Below, piece by piece: positions 1-7,537 of a DNA stretch of 41,886 bases. This DNA is from Bacteroidaceae bacterium (GTDB lineage Bacteria > Bacteroidota > Bacteroidia > Bacteroidales > Bacteroidaceae). The notes below the pieces were generated by a model that was not told the DNA's origin, did no database searches, and saw nothing but the letters and a program-made list of their open reading frames with translations. The stretch spans positions 1 through 41,886 of the forward strand of contig CAAGLF010000071.1 in assembly GCA_900770705.1 (NCBI GenBank). The letters run 5' to 3'. The position numbers and the translations under genes are program-made. The stretch's first letter is position 1; each line of letters opens with the position of its first letter.

Positions 1-272
1 AAACATTGATTCCCTCTGATGCCACAGAGTAAGAATTAATGCCTTCGGCGACTTGAAAAAGAACATCGAATAGGACTATGGCATGGAGAGGACTCCAGAT
101 AACGTGGACAAAATAGAGCTCAAATATATATGGCACTCAAAGTACCACTTGATAATACAAAATAGTGCGTGAAGATAGGGTGAATAAATGAATCTGAAGA
201 AACAGATGACAGCCAGCGAGAAAATACAAATAATAGAAGGGCTATACAATCTAACCACCCGATAAACTAAAG
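1..272. other. AT-rich region with decayed coding-like sequence
   Basis: This stretch is clearly more AT-rich than the rest of the window. On the plus strand one reading frame from about position 37 gives protein-like text interrupted by stops (segments reading NAFGDLKKNIE and DYGMERTPDNVDKIEL). A 25-codon open frame with an ATG at 188 and a stop at 263-265 follows. This looks like a decayed gene, possibly a transposase tail, but no family can be assigned with confidence. A terminator follows it, consistent with the end of a transcription unit entering from the left edge. Confidence 0.3.
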
Positions 273-293
273 GTGCTAATACCTATTTTGTAC

Positions 294-341
294 GTTATAG
301 CGGCAATTGCTTTTACCTTAGTGATTGCCGCTATAACTTTT
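294..341 (+). terminator. Rho-independent terminator
   Basis: A perfect 14-bp inverted repeat, 294-307 against 324-337 (GTTATAGCGGCAAT and its reverse complement), with a 16-nt loop, is followed directly by TTTTGTTG. It would end a plus-strand transcript entering from the left edge. Between it and the promoter at 523 nothing else is recognisable. Confidence 0.7.
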
Positions 342-522
342 GTTGTCCCTATCTGTTGCAGTCGTTGCTACAGGCAAGTCAAGGGTAAGCATAGGCGCAA
401 ACTTGTACTTGAGTTAGTGATTACGTTGCTTCATCAGGTAGAAGTGATGTGTCAGGCGGAAGTCCGGGGCTTGTTCGGTGTGCTTCTGGCACGAACGGCG
501 GCGGTAAGTCCGAATTATGTTG

Positions 523-530
523 TACCTTTG
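523..530 (+). promoter_or_regulatory. Bacteroidetes -7 box for the FAD dehydrogenase gene
   Basis: TACCTTTG matches the Bacteroidetes -7 consensus TAnnTTTG and lies 65 bp before the ATG at 596. No clear -33 TTG is seen at the usual 19-21 bp spacing. The box argues that the longer in-frame reading beginning at 449 is not the translated start. Confidence 0.55.
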
Positions 531-595
531 CAGGTTGTAACCAGATTATTCAGGCGGCGGGGGAGAAGGACTGCCGTCGAAAACAGATTGTTCCT

Positions 596-2227
596 ATGCA
601 GAAGCAGATACAGCTACGTGTCACGCCCGACATCGCAGGGCAGGAGAGGCAGCTCCGACGCCGAGTGGCCGACGAGATGGGGCTGAGGCCCGACGCTATC
701 AGTGACTTCCGTGTGCGGAAACGCAGTATAGATGCCCGTCAGCGCACGGTGTATGTCCTCCTGACGTTGGATGTCTTCGTGGGCGAGCCTGCTCCGGCGG
801 CGGACTACGAGCCGGTGAACTACGCCTCGGTGGAAGGTGCACCTTCCGTGGTGGTGGTAGGTGCCGGGCCGGGCGGTCTGTTTGCCGCCTTGCGTCTGAT
901 TGAGCTCGGCCTGCGTCCCATTGTACTCGAACGCGGCCGCGATGTCCACACCCGACGCCGCGACGTGGCGCGTATCAGTCGCGAACACACCGTCGACGCC
1001 GAGAGCAACTACAGCTTCGGCGAGGGTGGGGCGGGGGCCTTCAGCGACGGCAAACTATACACGCGCTCCAAGAAGCGGGGCAGCGTCGAGAAGATTCTGC
1101 GCGTATTCTGCCAGCATGGTGCCGCCCCCGATATCCTGATTGATGCCCACCCGCACATCGGTACCGACCGCCTGCCGCGGATTATCGAGGCTATGCGCGA
1201 GCGTATCAAGGCCTGTGGCGGCACGGTGTGCTTCGGCGCGCGGGTGGACGGTCTGCTCGTATCGGGCAATAGGGTGGTGGGTGCCCGCACGGCCGATGGC
1301 CGCGAATATGCCGGGCCCGTCATCCTCGCTACCGGCCATTCTGCCCGCGATACCTACCGTATGCTTCATCGCCAGGGCATTCTGCTGGAACCAAAAGCTC
1401 TGGCCGTTGGCGTCAGACTGGAACATCCGGCGCGCCTCATCGACCAAATACAATATCATAGTCCCCAAGGCCGCGGCAAGTACCTGCCTGCCGCCGAATA
1501 CGCCTTTGTGGCACAGTGCGGCGGGCGGGGCGTCTACAGTTTCTGTATGTGCCCGGGTGGTTTTGTCGTTCCGGCCGCTACGGAGGCGGAGCAAGTGGTC
1601 GTCAACGGTATGAGTCCGAGTGGTAGGGGCGGCCGGTGGAGCAATTCGGGGATGGTGGTGGAAACGCACCCCGAGGATCTGGAGGGCGAGCTGGCTGGAT
1701 TTCTGCGCGATGCCCTGGCCGACGATGGCTTTGCGGCCGCGTATGCTGCGGAGGCGGCTGCCGGCAGTCCGCTGCGTATGATGGCCTTCCAGGCTGCGCT
1801 CGAACGTGCCACCTGGGTGCAGGGTGGCCGGCGGCAGACGGCTCCGGCGCAGCGTATGGCCGACTTCGTGAACGGTCGCTTGGGCAGCGACGTGCCTGCC
1901 GCAAGCTATGCACCGGGCATTGTGGCTTCGCCGCTCCATTGCTGGCTCCCCCGATTCTTGAGCAGCCGCCTGGCAGACGGCTTCCGGCAGTTCGGGCGGC
2001 GCAGCCGCGGCTTTCTGACCAACGAGGCCGTATTGATAGCCGCCGAGACCCGCACCAGTGCGCCCGTCCGCATTGTACGCCATCCGCAGCTCCTCTGCCA
2101 GGAAACCATCGGCGGCCTGTATCCCTGCGGCGAGGGCGCCGGTTATGCCGGCGGCATAGTAAGTGCTGCCATCGACGGCGAGCGCTGTGCCGAGGCCGTG
2201 GCTACAGCCCTGGCCGGCGGAGAATAA
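596..2227 (+). CDS. FAD-dependent dehydrogenase, COG2509 type
   Basis: This 543-residue protein is an NAD(P)/FAD-dependent oxidoreductase of the uncharacterised COG2509 kind found widely in Bacteroidetes. A small N-terminal domain of about 80 residues precedes the Rossmann dinucleotide-binding motif GAGPGG (residues 89-94), which is followed by an acidic residue in VLERGRD as expected for binding the ribose of FAD. The C-terminal GLYPCGEGAGYAGGIVSAA is the second FAD-contact motif of this fold. The substrate and reaction are unknown for the family. The start at 596 was chosen because it gives the normal N-terminus and sits downstream of the -7 box at 523. The HD-domain gene follows 29 bp later on the same strand and is probably co-transcribed. 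Confidence 0.82.
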   Translation: MQKQIQLRVTPDIAGQERQLRRRVADEMGLRPDAISDFRVRKRSIDARQRTVYVLLTLDVFVGEPAPAADYEPVNYASVEGAPSVVVVGAGPGGLFAALRLIELGLRPIVLERGRDVHTRRRDVARISREHTVDAESNYSFGEGGAGAFSDGKLYTRSKKRGSVEKILRVFCQHGAAPDILIDAHPHIGTDRLPRIIEAMRERIKACGGTVCFGARVDGLLVSGNRVVGARTADGREYAGPVILATGHSARDTYRMLHRQGILLEPKALAVGVRLEHPARLIDQIQYHSPQGRGKYLPAAEYAFVAQCGGRGVYSFCMCPGGFVVPAATEAEQVVVNGMSPSGRGGRWSNSGMVVETHPEDLEGELAGFLRDALADDGFAAAYAAEAAAGSPLRMMAFQAALERATWVQGGRRQTAPAQRMADFVNGRLGSDVPAASYAPGIVASPLHCWLPRFLSSRLADGFRQFGRRSRGFLTNEAVLIAAETRTSAPVRIVRHPQLLCQETIGGLYPCGEGAGYAGGIVSAAIDGERCAEAVATALAGGE

Positions 2228-2256
2228 GAAAGTATGAAGCGATAATCAGAAAAAAA

Positions 2257-2880
2257 ATGACGAAGATTACTCCCCTCGACGTACTGGCATACTATGCCGT
2301 GTCCGAAGAAAGCATCCTTAAGATAGCCGATAGGGCAGCCGTCCTGCACGCGGCTGTCAACCAGCGCTATGGGCACGACCTTCCTTATGCCTTCCATCTG
2401 CGGCTTACGGCGGACTATGCCTTGCGCTTCGCCCACGAAGTGCTGGCGGACACGGCCGAACTGGAAACACTGATGGCTGCCGCCTATTTCCACGACACCC
2501 TGGAGGACGCGCGCCTCACTTATAATGATTTGAAAAAGGAATTTACCGCGCTCAACGAGGCCGGAACCCACATTGATGTCGCCCTGGCGGCCGAGATTGT
2601 CTATGCCCTGACCAACGAAAAGGGGCGTACGCGCGAGGAACGGGCCGGCGCGCACTACTACGAGGGCATCCGCCGCACGCCTTACGCCCCTTTCCTGAAG
2701 GCTTGCGACCGCTTGGCCAACCTGCGCTACTCTACGCTCTTCTATATGCGCCAGCGGATGGCTGAGGTCTATCGAAGGGAAATGCCCCACTTCCTCTCCG
2801 AGCTGGGCGGACTTCCCCAGTCGATGGAGGACGAACTCCGACGCCTCGCCGACAAGGATGTGCCGCCCGGTTGCCCCTGA
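2257..2880 (+). CDS. HD-domain protein, (p)ppGpp hydrolase-like
   Basis: A 207-residue protein consisting only of an HD domain of the RelA/SpoT hydrolase type. AYFHDTLEDARLTYNDLKKEF (H79-D80, E83-D84) closely resembles the HDxxED block of SpoT, and CDRLANLR (D151, N155) matches the downstream DRxxN metal and nucleotide site. H47 could be the first metal ligand. There is no synthetase, TGS or ACT domain, so it looks like a small stand-alone alarmone hydrolase (MESH1-like), but hydrolysis of another nucleotide cannot be excluded. It follows the FAD dehydrogenase by 29 bp. Its stop codon lies 3 bp from the stop of the convergent symporter gene, with no terminator hairpin between them, so the two transcripts probably overlap. 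Confidence 0.72.
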   Translation: MTKITPLDVLAYYAVSEESILKIADRAAVLHAAVNQRYGHDLPYAFHLRLTADYALRFAHEVLADTAELETLMAAAYFHDTLEDARLTYNDLKKEFTALNEAGTHIDVALAAEIVYALTNEKGRTREERAGAHYYEGIRRTPYAPFLKACDRLANLRYSTLFYMRQRMAEVYRREMPHFLSELGGLPQSMEDELRRLADKDVPPGCP

Positions 2881-2883
2881 ATG

Positions 2884-4335
2884 CTAAGGCTCCGGCCTGG
2901 AAATCAGCCAAAGCCAGCCGGCCGTCAGTGCTCCGTTGAGCATAAGCAGTTCGTAGCCGAAGGTATAATCCCACCAAAGCGGCGCACCATAGTCCAATGC
3001 CGCACAAAGCATCGGCGCGAGCACGCAACCCGCTGGTACCAGCCCGTCGCGTACGCGCCGCCGGCTGAAAAGTCCGAAAAAGTACAGGCCCAGCAGTGGC
3101 CCGTACGTATAAGAAGCCATTACATATATAGTATTGATGATGCTGGCGCTGCCCGCCAGGCGGAAGAGCCAGATACAGCCCACGAAAGCTGCGATGACCG
3201 CCACGTGTACCCACCTGCGGATACGTTCTGCCCGGTGGCGCGGCACTTCCGGCCGCTCAATGTCCAGCAAGTCGATACAAGCCGTGGTAGTGAGTGCCGT
3301 AATGGCTGAATCCGCGCTCGAAAACGCCGCACTTACAATGCCAATCGTAAAAGGCAGCACCACCGCCGTGCCCAGTACACCGGAGGCCACCAGCGAGGGT
3401 AGCAGACTGTCTGCTTGTGCCGGCACCGGAATGCCTCGCTGGGCGCAAACCGCGTACAGCAGCACGCCCAGTCCGAGAAACAGGGCGTTGACGGGCAGAA
3501 AGCAGGCGCCATACGCACACATATCCTTCTGTGCCTCGCGCAGTGAACTGCAAGTCAGGTTTTTCTGCATCATATCCTGATCGAGTCCCGTCATCACAAT
3601 CACTACGAACATACCGCTCAGAAATTGCTTCCAGAAATTCTGGCGGCTGGCCCAGTCCCAGTCAAATACCTGGCTCATCGGACTCTCCCGGATGGTCTGC
3701 CAGATGCCCTGGAGGTCCAGACCGAGCGTTTCCGCCGCCGCCCAGATCACGCCGCCCAGGGCCAGCAGCATACATAGCGTCTGCAGCGCGTCGGTGCGCA
3801 CGAGTGTCTGGATTCCGCCCCTGCGCGTGTAGAGCCAGACGAGGAGTAGCAGGCCCAGCACGCCCAGCGTGAACGGTATGCCCAAGGGGCGGAAAACGAA
3901 TGCCTCCAGCACGATACATACCAGGTAGAGCCGCGCCGCCGCCCCCGTGAGTTTGCTGAGCAGGAAGAACAGAGTGCCCGTCTGGTGCGACCTGTGCCCG
4001 AATCTCTCGGAGAGATAGGAATAAATGCTGGTCAGCCGCAAGCGGTAGTAGACGGGCAGCAGCACGAAAGCCACAGCAAGATAGCCTGCCACGAAGCCTG
4101 CACACATTTGCAGGTAGGTCATTCCCGTCGAGGCCACCCAGGCCGGCACGCTGACGAAGGAAACGCCTGATATGCTGGCGCCAATCATTCCGAAGGCCAC
4201 CATCCACCAGCGGGAGCGCCTGCCGGCACGAAAAAAGGCGTCGTTGTCGGCGCGTTGCACGCTCTTCTGCGAAACGGCCAGCAACAGCAGGAAGTAGGCG
4301 CCCAGTGTGAGTAGCATTATTATGCAGGTATTCAT
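2884..4335 (-). CDS. Sodium:solute symporter (SSS family)
   Basis: A 483-residue, strongly hydrophobic protein with about 13 predicted membrane segments, the usual size and layout of the SSS/SLC5 family. The segments WMVAFGMIGASISGVSFVSVP and the later VLPFTIGIVSAAFSSADSAITALTT match the sodium-site helices (TM1 and TM8, where small Ser/Thr residues coordinate Na+). It should import a solute with sodium across the inner membrane, but the substrate cannot be told from sequence. The gene is transcribed divergently from argR, with 175 bp between the starts. A weak minus-strand -7-like match (CGAATTTA at 4360-4367) is present but poor. It converges on the HD gene with a 3-bp gap. Confidence 0.85.
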   Translation of the reverse strand: MNTCIIMLLTLGAYFLLLLAVSQKSVQRADNDAFFRAGRRSRWWMVAFGMIGASISGVSFVSVPAWVASTGMTYLQMCAGFVAGYLAVAFVLLPVYYRLRLTSIYSYLSERFGHRSHQTGTLFFLLSKLTGAAARLYLVCIVLEAFVFRPLGIPFTLGVLGLLLLVWLYTRRGGIQTLVRTDALQTLCMLLALGGVIWAAAETLGLDLQGIWQTIRESPMSQVFDWDWASRQNFWKQFLSGMFVVIVMTGLDQDMMQKNLTCSSLREAQKDMCAYGACFLPVNALFLGLGVLLYAVCAQRGIPVPAQADSLLPSLVASGVLGTAVVLPFTIGIVSAAFSSADSAITALTTTACIDLLDIERPEVPRHRAERIRRWVHVAVIAAFVGCIWLFRLAGSASIINTIYVMASYTYGPLLGLYFFGLFSRRRVRDGLVPAGCVLAPMLCAALDYGAPLWWDYTFGYELLMLNGALTAGWLWLISRPEP

Positions 4336-4450
4336 ATATTCATTATTGTTGTTTTGGCGCGAATTTACGAAGTTTTACCGACATAATTTGCTGAAACGTC
4401 GCTTTTCTATGTAAAATTGATGTATAAAACGGAATTTTTATCATTTATTG

Positions 4451-4481
4451 TTGCGTAAATAAGAATTAATTTATACGTTTG
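4451..4481 (+). promoter_or_regulatory. argR promoter with AT-rich candidate operator
   Basis: A -7 box TACGTTTG (4474-4481) has a TTG at 4451-4453, exactly 20 bp upstream, a good Bacteroidetes promoter. The spacer holds an imperfect dyad, CGTAAAT (4454-4460) facing ATTTATACG (4469-4477), overlapping the -7 box. ArgR usually binds AT-rich 18-bp palindromes and represses its own gene, so autoregulation is plausible but inferred. Confidence 0.6.
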
Positions 4482-4510
4482 CAGTCAGAACAACCAATCT
4501 TCTTTCGACT

Positions 4511-4996
4511 ATGTACAACCGTTACGACCGTTTGGAGGCACTCCGTATCATTTTGTCCAATCATACGGCAGGGAGTCAGGAAGATATTTTGCGCGAACTT
4601 CGCGGCTATGGCCACGAAGTGACGCAAGCAACGCTGTCTCGCGACCTGCAGAAGCTCAAGGCCGTCAAGGTGCGCTCGGCCGAGGGGTATATGTACACCC
4701 TGCCCGAACATAAGCTCTACCGGCGCACCGTCAGCAGCGACAACGCCGCCGAATATCTGCGCAACACGGGCTTCCGCGGCCTGGACTTCTCCGGAAATCT
4801 GGCCGTACTGCACACGCGGGAAGGCTATGCCCAAGGTTTGGCATCGGACATCGACGCCCACGCCCTCCCCAGCGTAGTGGGCACCATCGCCGGCGACGAT
4901 ACGATACTCCTGGTGATGGCAGAGAACGCCTCGCAGCAGCAGTTGGTCGACGAGTTGGCTGGCGTCATTCCGGCTATGAAGTCGGTAATGCTCTGA
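4511..4996 (+). CDS. argR: Arginine repressor ArgR
   Basis: A 161-residue protein with the two ArgR domains. The N-terminal winged helix-turn-helix (residues about 5-65) contains the recognition-helix signature TQATLSRDLQKL (residues 39-50). The C-terminal oligomerisation and arginine-binding domain has VGTIAGDDTILLV, with the GDD motif (residues 128-130) that contacts the L-arginine corepressor. Length is normal for the family. With arginine bound, the hexamer is expected to repress arginine biosynthesis genes. Its place at the head of the arg cluster, upstream of the GNAT gene, argG, argC and argD, fits that role. A 133-bp gap to the next gene contains a 21-bp-period repeat array and a palindrome. 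Confidence 0.93.
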   Translation: MYNRYDRLEALRIILSNHTAGSQEDILRELRGYGHEVTQATLSRDLQKLKAVKVRSAEGYMYTLPEHKLYRRTVSSDNAAEYLRNTGFRGLDFSGNLAVLHTREGYAQGLASDIDAHALPSVVGTIAGDDTILLVMAENASQQQLVDELAGVIPAMKSVML

Positions 4997-5014
4997 CTCC
5001 CGGCGGTAGCTCTT

Positions 5015-5080
5015 AGAACAAGGGCGGAAGGAAAAACTTTCGCCGCAGAAATTTCTTTTTCTGGCCTTGTAGTTTCTCCT
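5015..5080. repeat. 21-bp-period dyad repeat array (a), about 3 units
   Basis: Units start at 5015, 5036 and 5057. Each has a GC-rich core followed by A/T-rich sequence; the middle unit contains CGCCGCAGAAATT. ACAAGG at 5018-5023 pairs with CCTTGT at 5065-5070. The 16 bp at 5065-5080 (CCTTGTAGTTTCTCCT) recur as an exact reverse complement at 7118-7133 beside array (b), evidence that the arrays are related elements rather than chance low complexity. Confidence 0.6.
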
Positions 5081-5111
5081 GTCGCACCACAACGAAAACA
5101 ATCAACCTTAC

Positions 5112-5123
5112 AAATACGTATTT
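5112..5123. promoter_or_regulatory. Palindrome AAATACGTATTT, candidate ArgR site
   Basis: A perfect 12-bp palindrome lies 6 bp before the GNAT start codon. Half-site-like text (CGTAAATAA, ATTTATACG) recurs in the argR promoter. An ArgR operator is a reasonable guess from position and AT-richness, but the Bacteroidetes ArgR consensus was not checked. Confidence 0.35.
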
Positions 5124-5129
5124 ATAATA

Positions 5130-5837
5130 ATGGAACAGACCATTGCGGGCGCAAACGGCGCCCCCGTACAGCCCCAAGGGGCGTCTGCCGACGAATACAA
5201 CGACGGAATCAGCGTGCTCGTGGCCGATGCCAGCCACGAGCGCTATGTAGACACCATACTGCAGACCATTACCGACGCCGCCAAAGTGCGGGGCTCGGGC
5301 ATAGCGTCGCGTACCCACGAGTACGTAGCCACCAAGATGAAGGAACGAAAGGCTATCATTGCCCTGGCCGGCGAAGAGTTCGCCGGATTCTGCTATATCG
5401 AGAGCTGGGAAAACAAACACTACGTGGCCAATTCCGGTCTCATCGTGGTGCCGAAATTTCGAGGCCACCATCTCGCCACTCGTATCAAGCGACTCGCCTT
5501 TTCCTTGTCGAGACTGCGATGGCCCGAGGCCAAAATCTTCGGTCTCACGTCGAGCGGCGCCGTGATGAGGATTAATACGGCGCTGGGCTACGTGCCCGTT
5601 CCCTTTGCGGAGCTGACGCAGGACGATGAGTACTGGAAAGGCTGCGGTACACCCGAGAAACCCTGCTGCATCAACTGCGACGTGCTGGCCCGTACCGGCC
5701 GTAAGTACTGCGTCTGCACCGGTATGCTCTACGACCCCGCGCGTCACCCCGGCGATCCGCTGCCCGTAGAGATTCCGGCCGACGTGGTGGACTTCGTGCG
5801 CCAGGCCGAAAAGCGCGAAAGTGCGGCCGAAGGCTGA
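5130..5837 (+). CDS. GNAT acyltransferase, candidate N-acylglutamate synthase
   Basis: A 235-residue GNAT-fold protein. VVPKFRGHHLATRIKR (residues 107-122) is the acyl-CoA pyrophosphate-binding loop after beta strand 4, and LTSSGAVMRINTALGYVPV fits the conserved C-terminal GNAT half. An unusual tail is rich in cysteine: C172, C179, C180, C183, C194 and C196, around CCINCDVLARTGRKYC, and could hold a metal. Bacteroidetes lack classical ArgA and ArgJ and use N-succinylated intermediates at the transcarbamylase step (known for Bacteroides fragilis). A GNAT enzyme between argR and argG is therefore the natural candidate for the first step, acylation of glutamate. That role is inferred from context and family; the acyl donor (acetyl- or succinyl-CoA) is not shown by the sequence. 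Confidence 0.7.
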   Translation: MEQTIAGANGAPVQPQGASADEYNDGISVLVADASHERYVDTILQTITDAAKVRGSGIASRTHEYVATKMKERKAIIALAGEEFAGFCYIESWENKHYVANSGLIVVPKFRGHHLATRIKRLAFSLSRLRWPEAKIFGLTSSGAVMRINTALGYVPVPFAELTQDDEYWKGCGTPEKPCCINCDVLARTGRKYCVCTGMLYDPARHPGDPLPVEIPADVVDFVRQAEKRESAAEG

Positions 5838-5889
5838 ACGCTGGGCCCCTCCCTCCAATGACAACCAACCAAAACAAACTGATATACCT

Positions 5890-7089
5890 ATGAAGAAGAA
5901 AGTAGTAGTGGCCTACAGCGGCGGACTCGACACGTCGTACACCGTGATGTACCTGGCCAAGGAAAAAGGATATGAAGTATATGCCGCTTGTGCCGACACC
6001 GGCGGCTTCAGCGCTGAACAGCTGAAGGCTAACGAGGAGAATGCCTATCGGCTCGGGGCGACCCGCTACGTTACCCTCGACGTCACGCGCGAATACTACG
6101 AGAAAAGCCTGAAATATATGGTCTATGGCAATGTGCTCAGGGGCGGCGTCTATCCTGTCTCCGTGTCGAGCGAGCGTATCTTCCAGGGAATGGCGATTGC
6201 CCGCTATGCCCGCGAAATTGGCGCCGATGCCATCGCCCACGGCTCCACGGGAGCAGGAAATGACCAAGTGAGATTCGATATGACCTTCCTCGTGATGTGC
6301 CCGGAGATGGAGATCATCACCCTGACCCGCGATTGCGCGCTGACCAGACAGGAAGAAGTGGACTATCTCAACGCCCACGGCTTCCCTGCCGACTTTGCTA
6401 AACTCAAATACTCCTACAACGTGGGCATTTGGGGCACCAGTATCTGCGGTGGCGAGCTGCTCGACTCCCGGGAGGGCTTGCCCGAAAGCGCTTACCTCAA
6501 GCAAGTGACGAAGACGGGCGAGGAAGAGCTGCAGCTCACCTTCGGACACGGGCAGCTCAAGGCAGTCAACGGCGTGGAGTACGCCGATCCCGTGGCTGCC
6601 ATACGCGAAGTGGAGCGTATCGGCTCGGCCTACGGCATTGGCCGTGATATCCACGTCGGCGATACCATCATCGGTATCAAAGGCCGCGTGGGATTCGAGG
6701 CGGCGGCCCCGGCCCTGATTTTGGCCGCCCACAAGTATCTGGAGAAGTACACCCTCTCGAAGTGGCAGCAGTACTGGAAGGAGCAGGTGGCCGGCTGGTA
6801 TGGCATGTTCCTCCACGAGAGTCAGTACCTCGAGCCCGTTATGCGCGACATCGAGGCTATGCTGGAGTCCTCGCAGCGCAATGTCAACGGCGTGGTACGC
6901 CTCAAGTTGCGCCCGCTGGGCTTCGAGACCGTCGGTGTGGACAGCCCGGACGACCTGGTGAAGACCAAGTTCGGCGAGTACGGCGAGATGCAGAAGGGCT
7001 GGACGGCCGAAGACGCAAAAGGCTTTATCAAAGTGCTCTCTACCCCGCTTCGCGTGTATTACGCCAACCACGGAGAGGCCGATATCTGA
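5890..7089 (+). CDS. argG: Argininosuccinate synthase
   Basis: A 399-residue protein that condenses citrulline and aspartate with ATP to argininosuccinate, the penultimate step of arginine synthesis in the cytoplasm. The N-terminal AYSGGLDTS (residues 8-16) is the PP-motif ATP loop of the adenine nucleotide alpha-hydrolase fold, and AHGSTGAGNDQVRF is the typical citrulline/aspartate-binding block. Length is normal for the family. The frame is open 23 codons further upstream, overlapping the GNAT gene, but the ATG at 5890 gives the conserved MKKKVVVAYSGG start. It lies 52 bp after the GNAT gene and is probably in the same transcript. Confidence 0.95.
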   Translation: MKKKVVVAYSGGLDTSYTVMYLAKEKGYEVYAACADTGGFSAEQLKANEENAYRLGATRYVTLDVTREYYEKSLKYMVYGNVLRGGVYPVSVSSERIFQGMAIARYAREIGADAIAHGSTGAGNDQVRFDMTFLVMCPEMEIITLTRDCALTRQEEVDYLNAHGFPADFAKLKYSYNVGIWGTSICGGELLDSREGLPESAYLKQVTKTGEEELQLTFGHGQLKAVNGVEYADPVAAIREVERIGSAYGIGRDIHVGDTIIGIKGRVGFEAAAPALILAAHKYLEKYTLSKWQQYWKEQVAGWYGMFLHESQYLEPVMRDIEAMLESSQRNVNGVVRLKLRPLGFETVGVDSPDDLVKTKFGEYGEMQKGWTAEDAKGFIKVLSTPLRVYYANHGEADI

Positions 7090-7117
7090 GCCCCCTCTGC
7101 CGGCCTGATACGGGCAT

Positions 7118-7242
7118 AGGAGAAACTACAAGGGCTGTACGGAAAACTATCTCCGCAGAAATCAGAATTACCTCCGCAGAAATTTGAATTATCTCCGAGG
7201 TTCTTTCGCCTTTGTCGGCAGATAGTTTTCGTGCAGCCCTTG
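7118..7242. repeat. 21-bp-period repeat array (b) inside a long inverted repeat
   Basis: CTCCG starts units at 7151, 7172 and 7193, exactly 21 bp apart; the first two read CTCCGCAGAAAT then differ slightly. The array is enclosed by a near-perfect inverted repeat of about 24 bp, 7129-7152 against 7220-7242 (one gap and one mismatch). The flank 7118-7133 is the reverse complement of 5065-5080. It lies between argG and the PspC gene and would fold into a long stem with the units in the loop. Confidence 0.7.
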
Positions 7243-7290
7243 CAGCGGCGTTTTTTGCGGATAAAGGTGGCATATTCGCCCTGCAATGTG

Positions 7291-7298
7291 TATTTTTG
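7291..7298 (+). promoter_or_regulatory. -7 box upstream of the PspC gene
   Basis: TATTTTTG fits TAnnTTTG and lies 42 bp before the ATG at 7341. No TTG is found at the usual -33 spacing. It may drive pspC-argC-argD separately from argG, which would fit the array and inverted repeat just upstream. Confidence 0.45.
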
Positions 7299-7340
7299 TC
7301 ACGTCAAATGCAGGCTCTTCCTGCCCAAAACCGAAATAAT

Positions 7341-7532
7341 ATGTCCTACAAACGTCTGACCCGCTCGCGTGAGCGGAAAGTATGTGGCGTCTGCGGAGGT
7401 GTTGCCGAGTACTTCGAGCTCGATCCTACGCTGGTACGCCTGGGCTTCGTGCTGCTGCTTTTCCTTTCGGCCGTACTGCCCTGTCTGTTGGCCTACTTCG
7501 TGGCAGCCGCCATCATACCTGAAAAAATTTGA
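7341..7532 (+). CDS. PspC domain protein, small membrane protein
   Basis: A 63-residue protein that is essentially one PspC domain. The N-terminal basic segment KRLTRSRERKVCGVCGGVAEYFELDPTLVR is the conserved domain core, followed by one long hydrophobic stretch, LGFVLLLFLSAVLPCLLAYFVAAAIIP. Stand-alone PspC proteins are common in Bacteroidetes; the founding member takes part in the envelope phage-shock response, but the role of short forms is not settled. The ATG at 7341 was preferred over in-frame upstream codons because homology begins there and the -7 box at 7291 precedes it. It ends 5 bp before the argC start, so it is translationally close to argC, although no link to arginine synthesis is evident. 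Confidence 0.82.
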   Translation: MSYKRLTRSRERKVCGVCGGVAEYFELDPTLVRLGFVLLLFLSAVLPCLLAYFVAAAIIPEKI

Positions 7533-7537
7533 ACCCT

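Noticed and set aside
273..686. 137-residue open frame with a hydrophobic N-terminus
   Set aside because: Its hydrophobic start is produced by the terminator inverted repeat at 294-337, and its second half overlaps the FAD dehydrogenase gene in another frame. No family resemblance.
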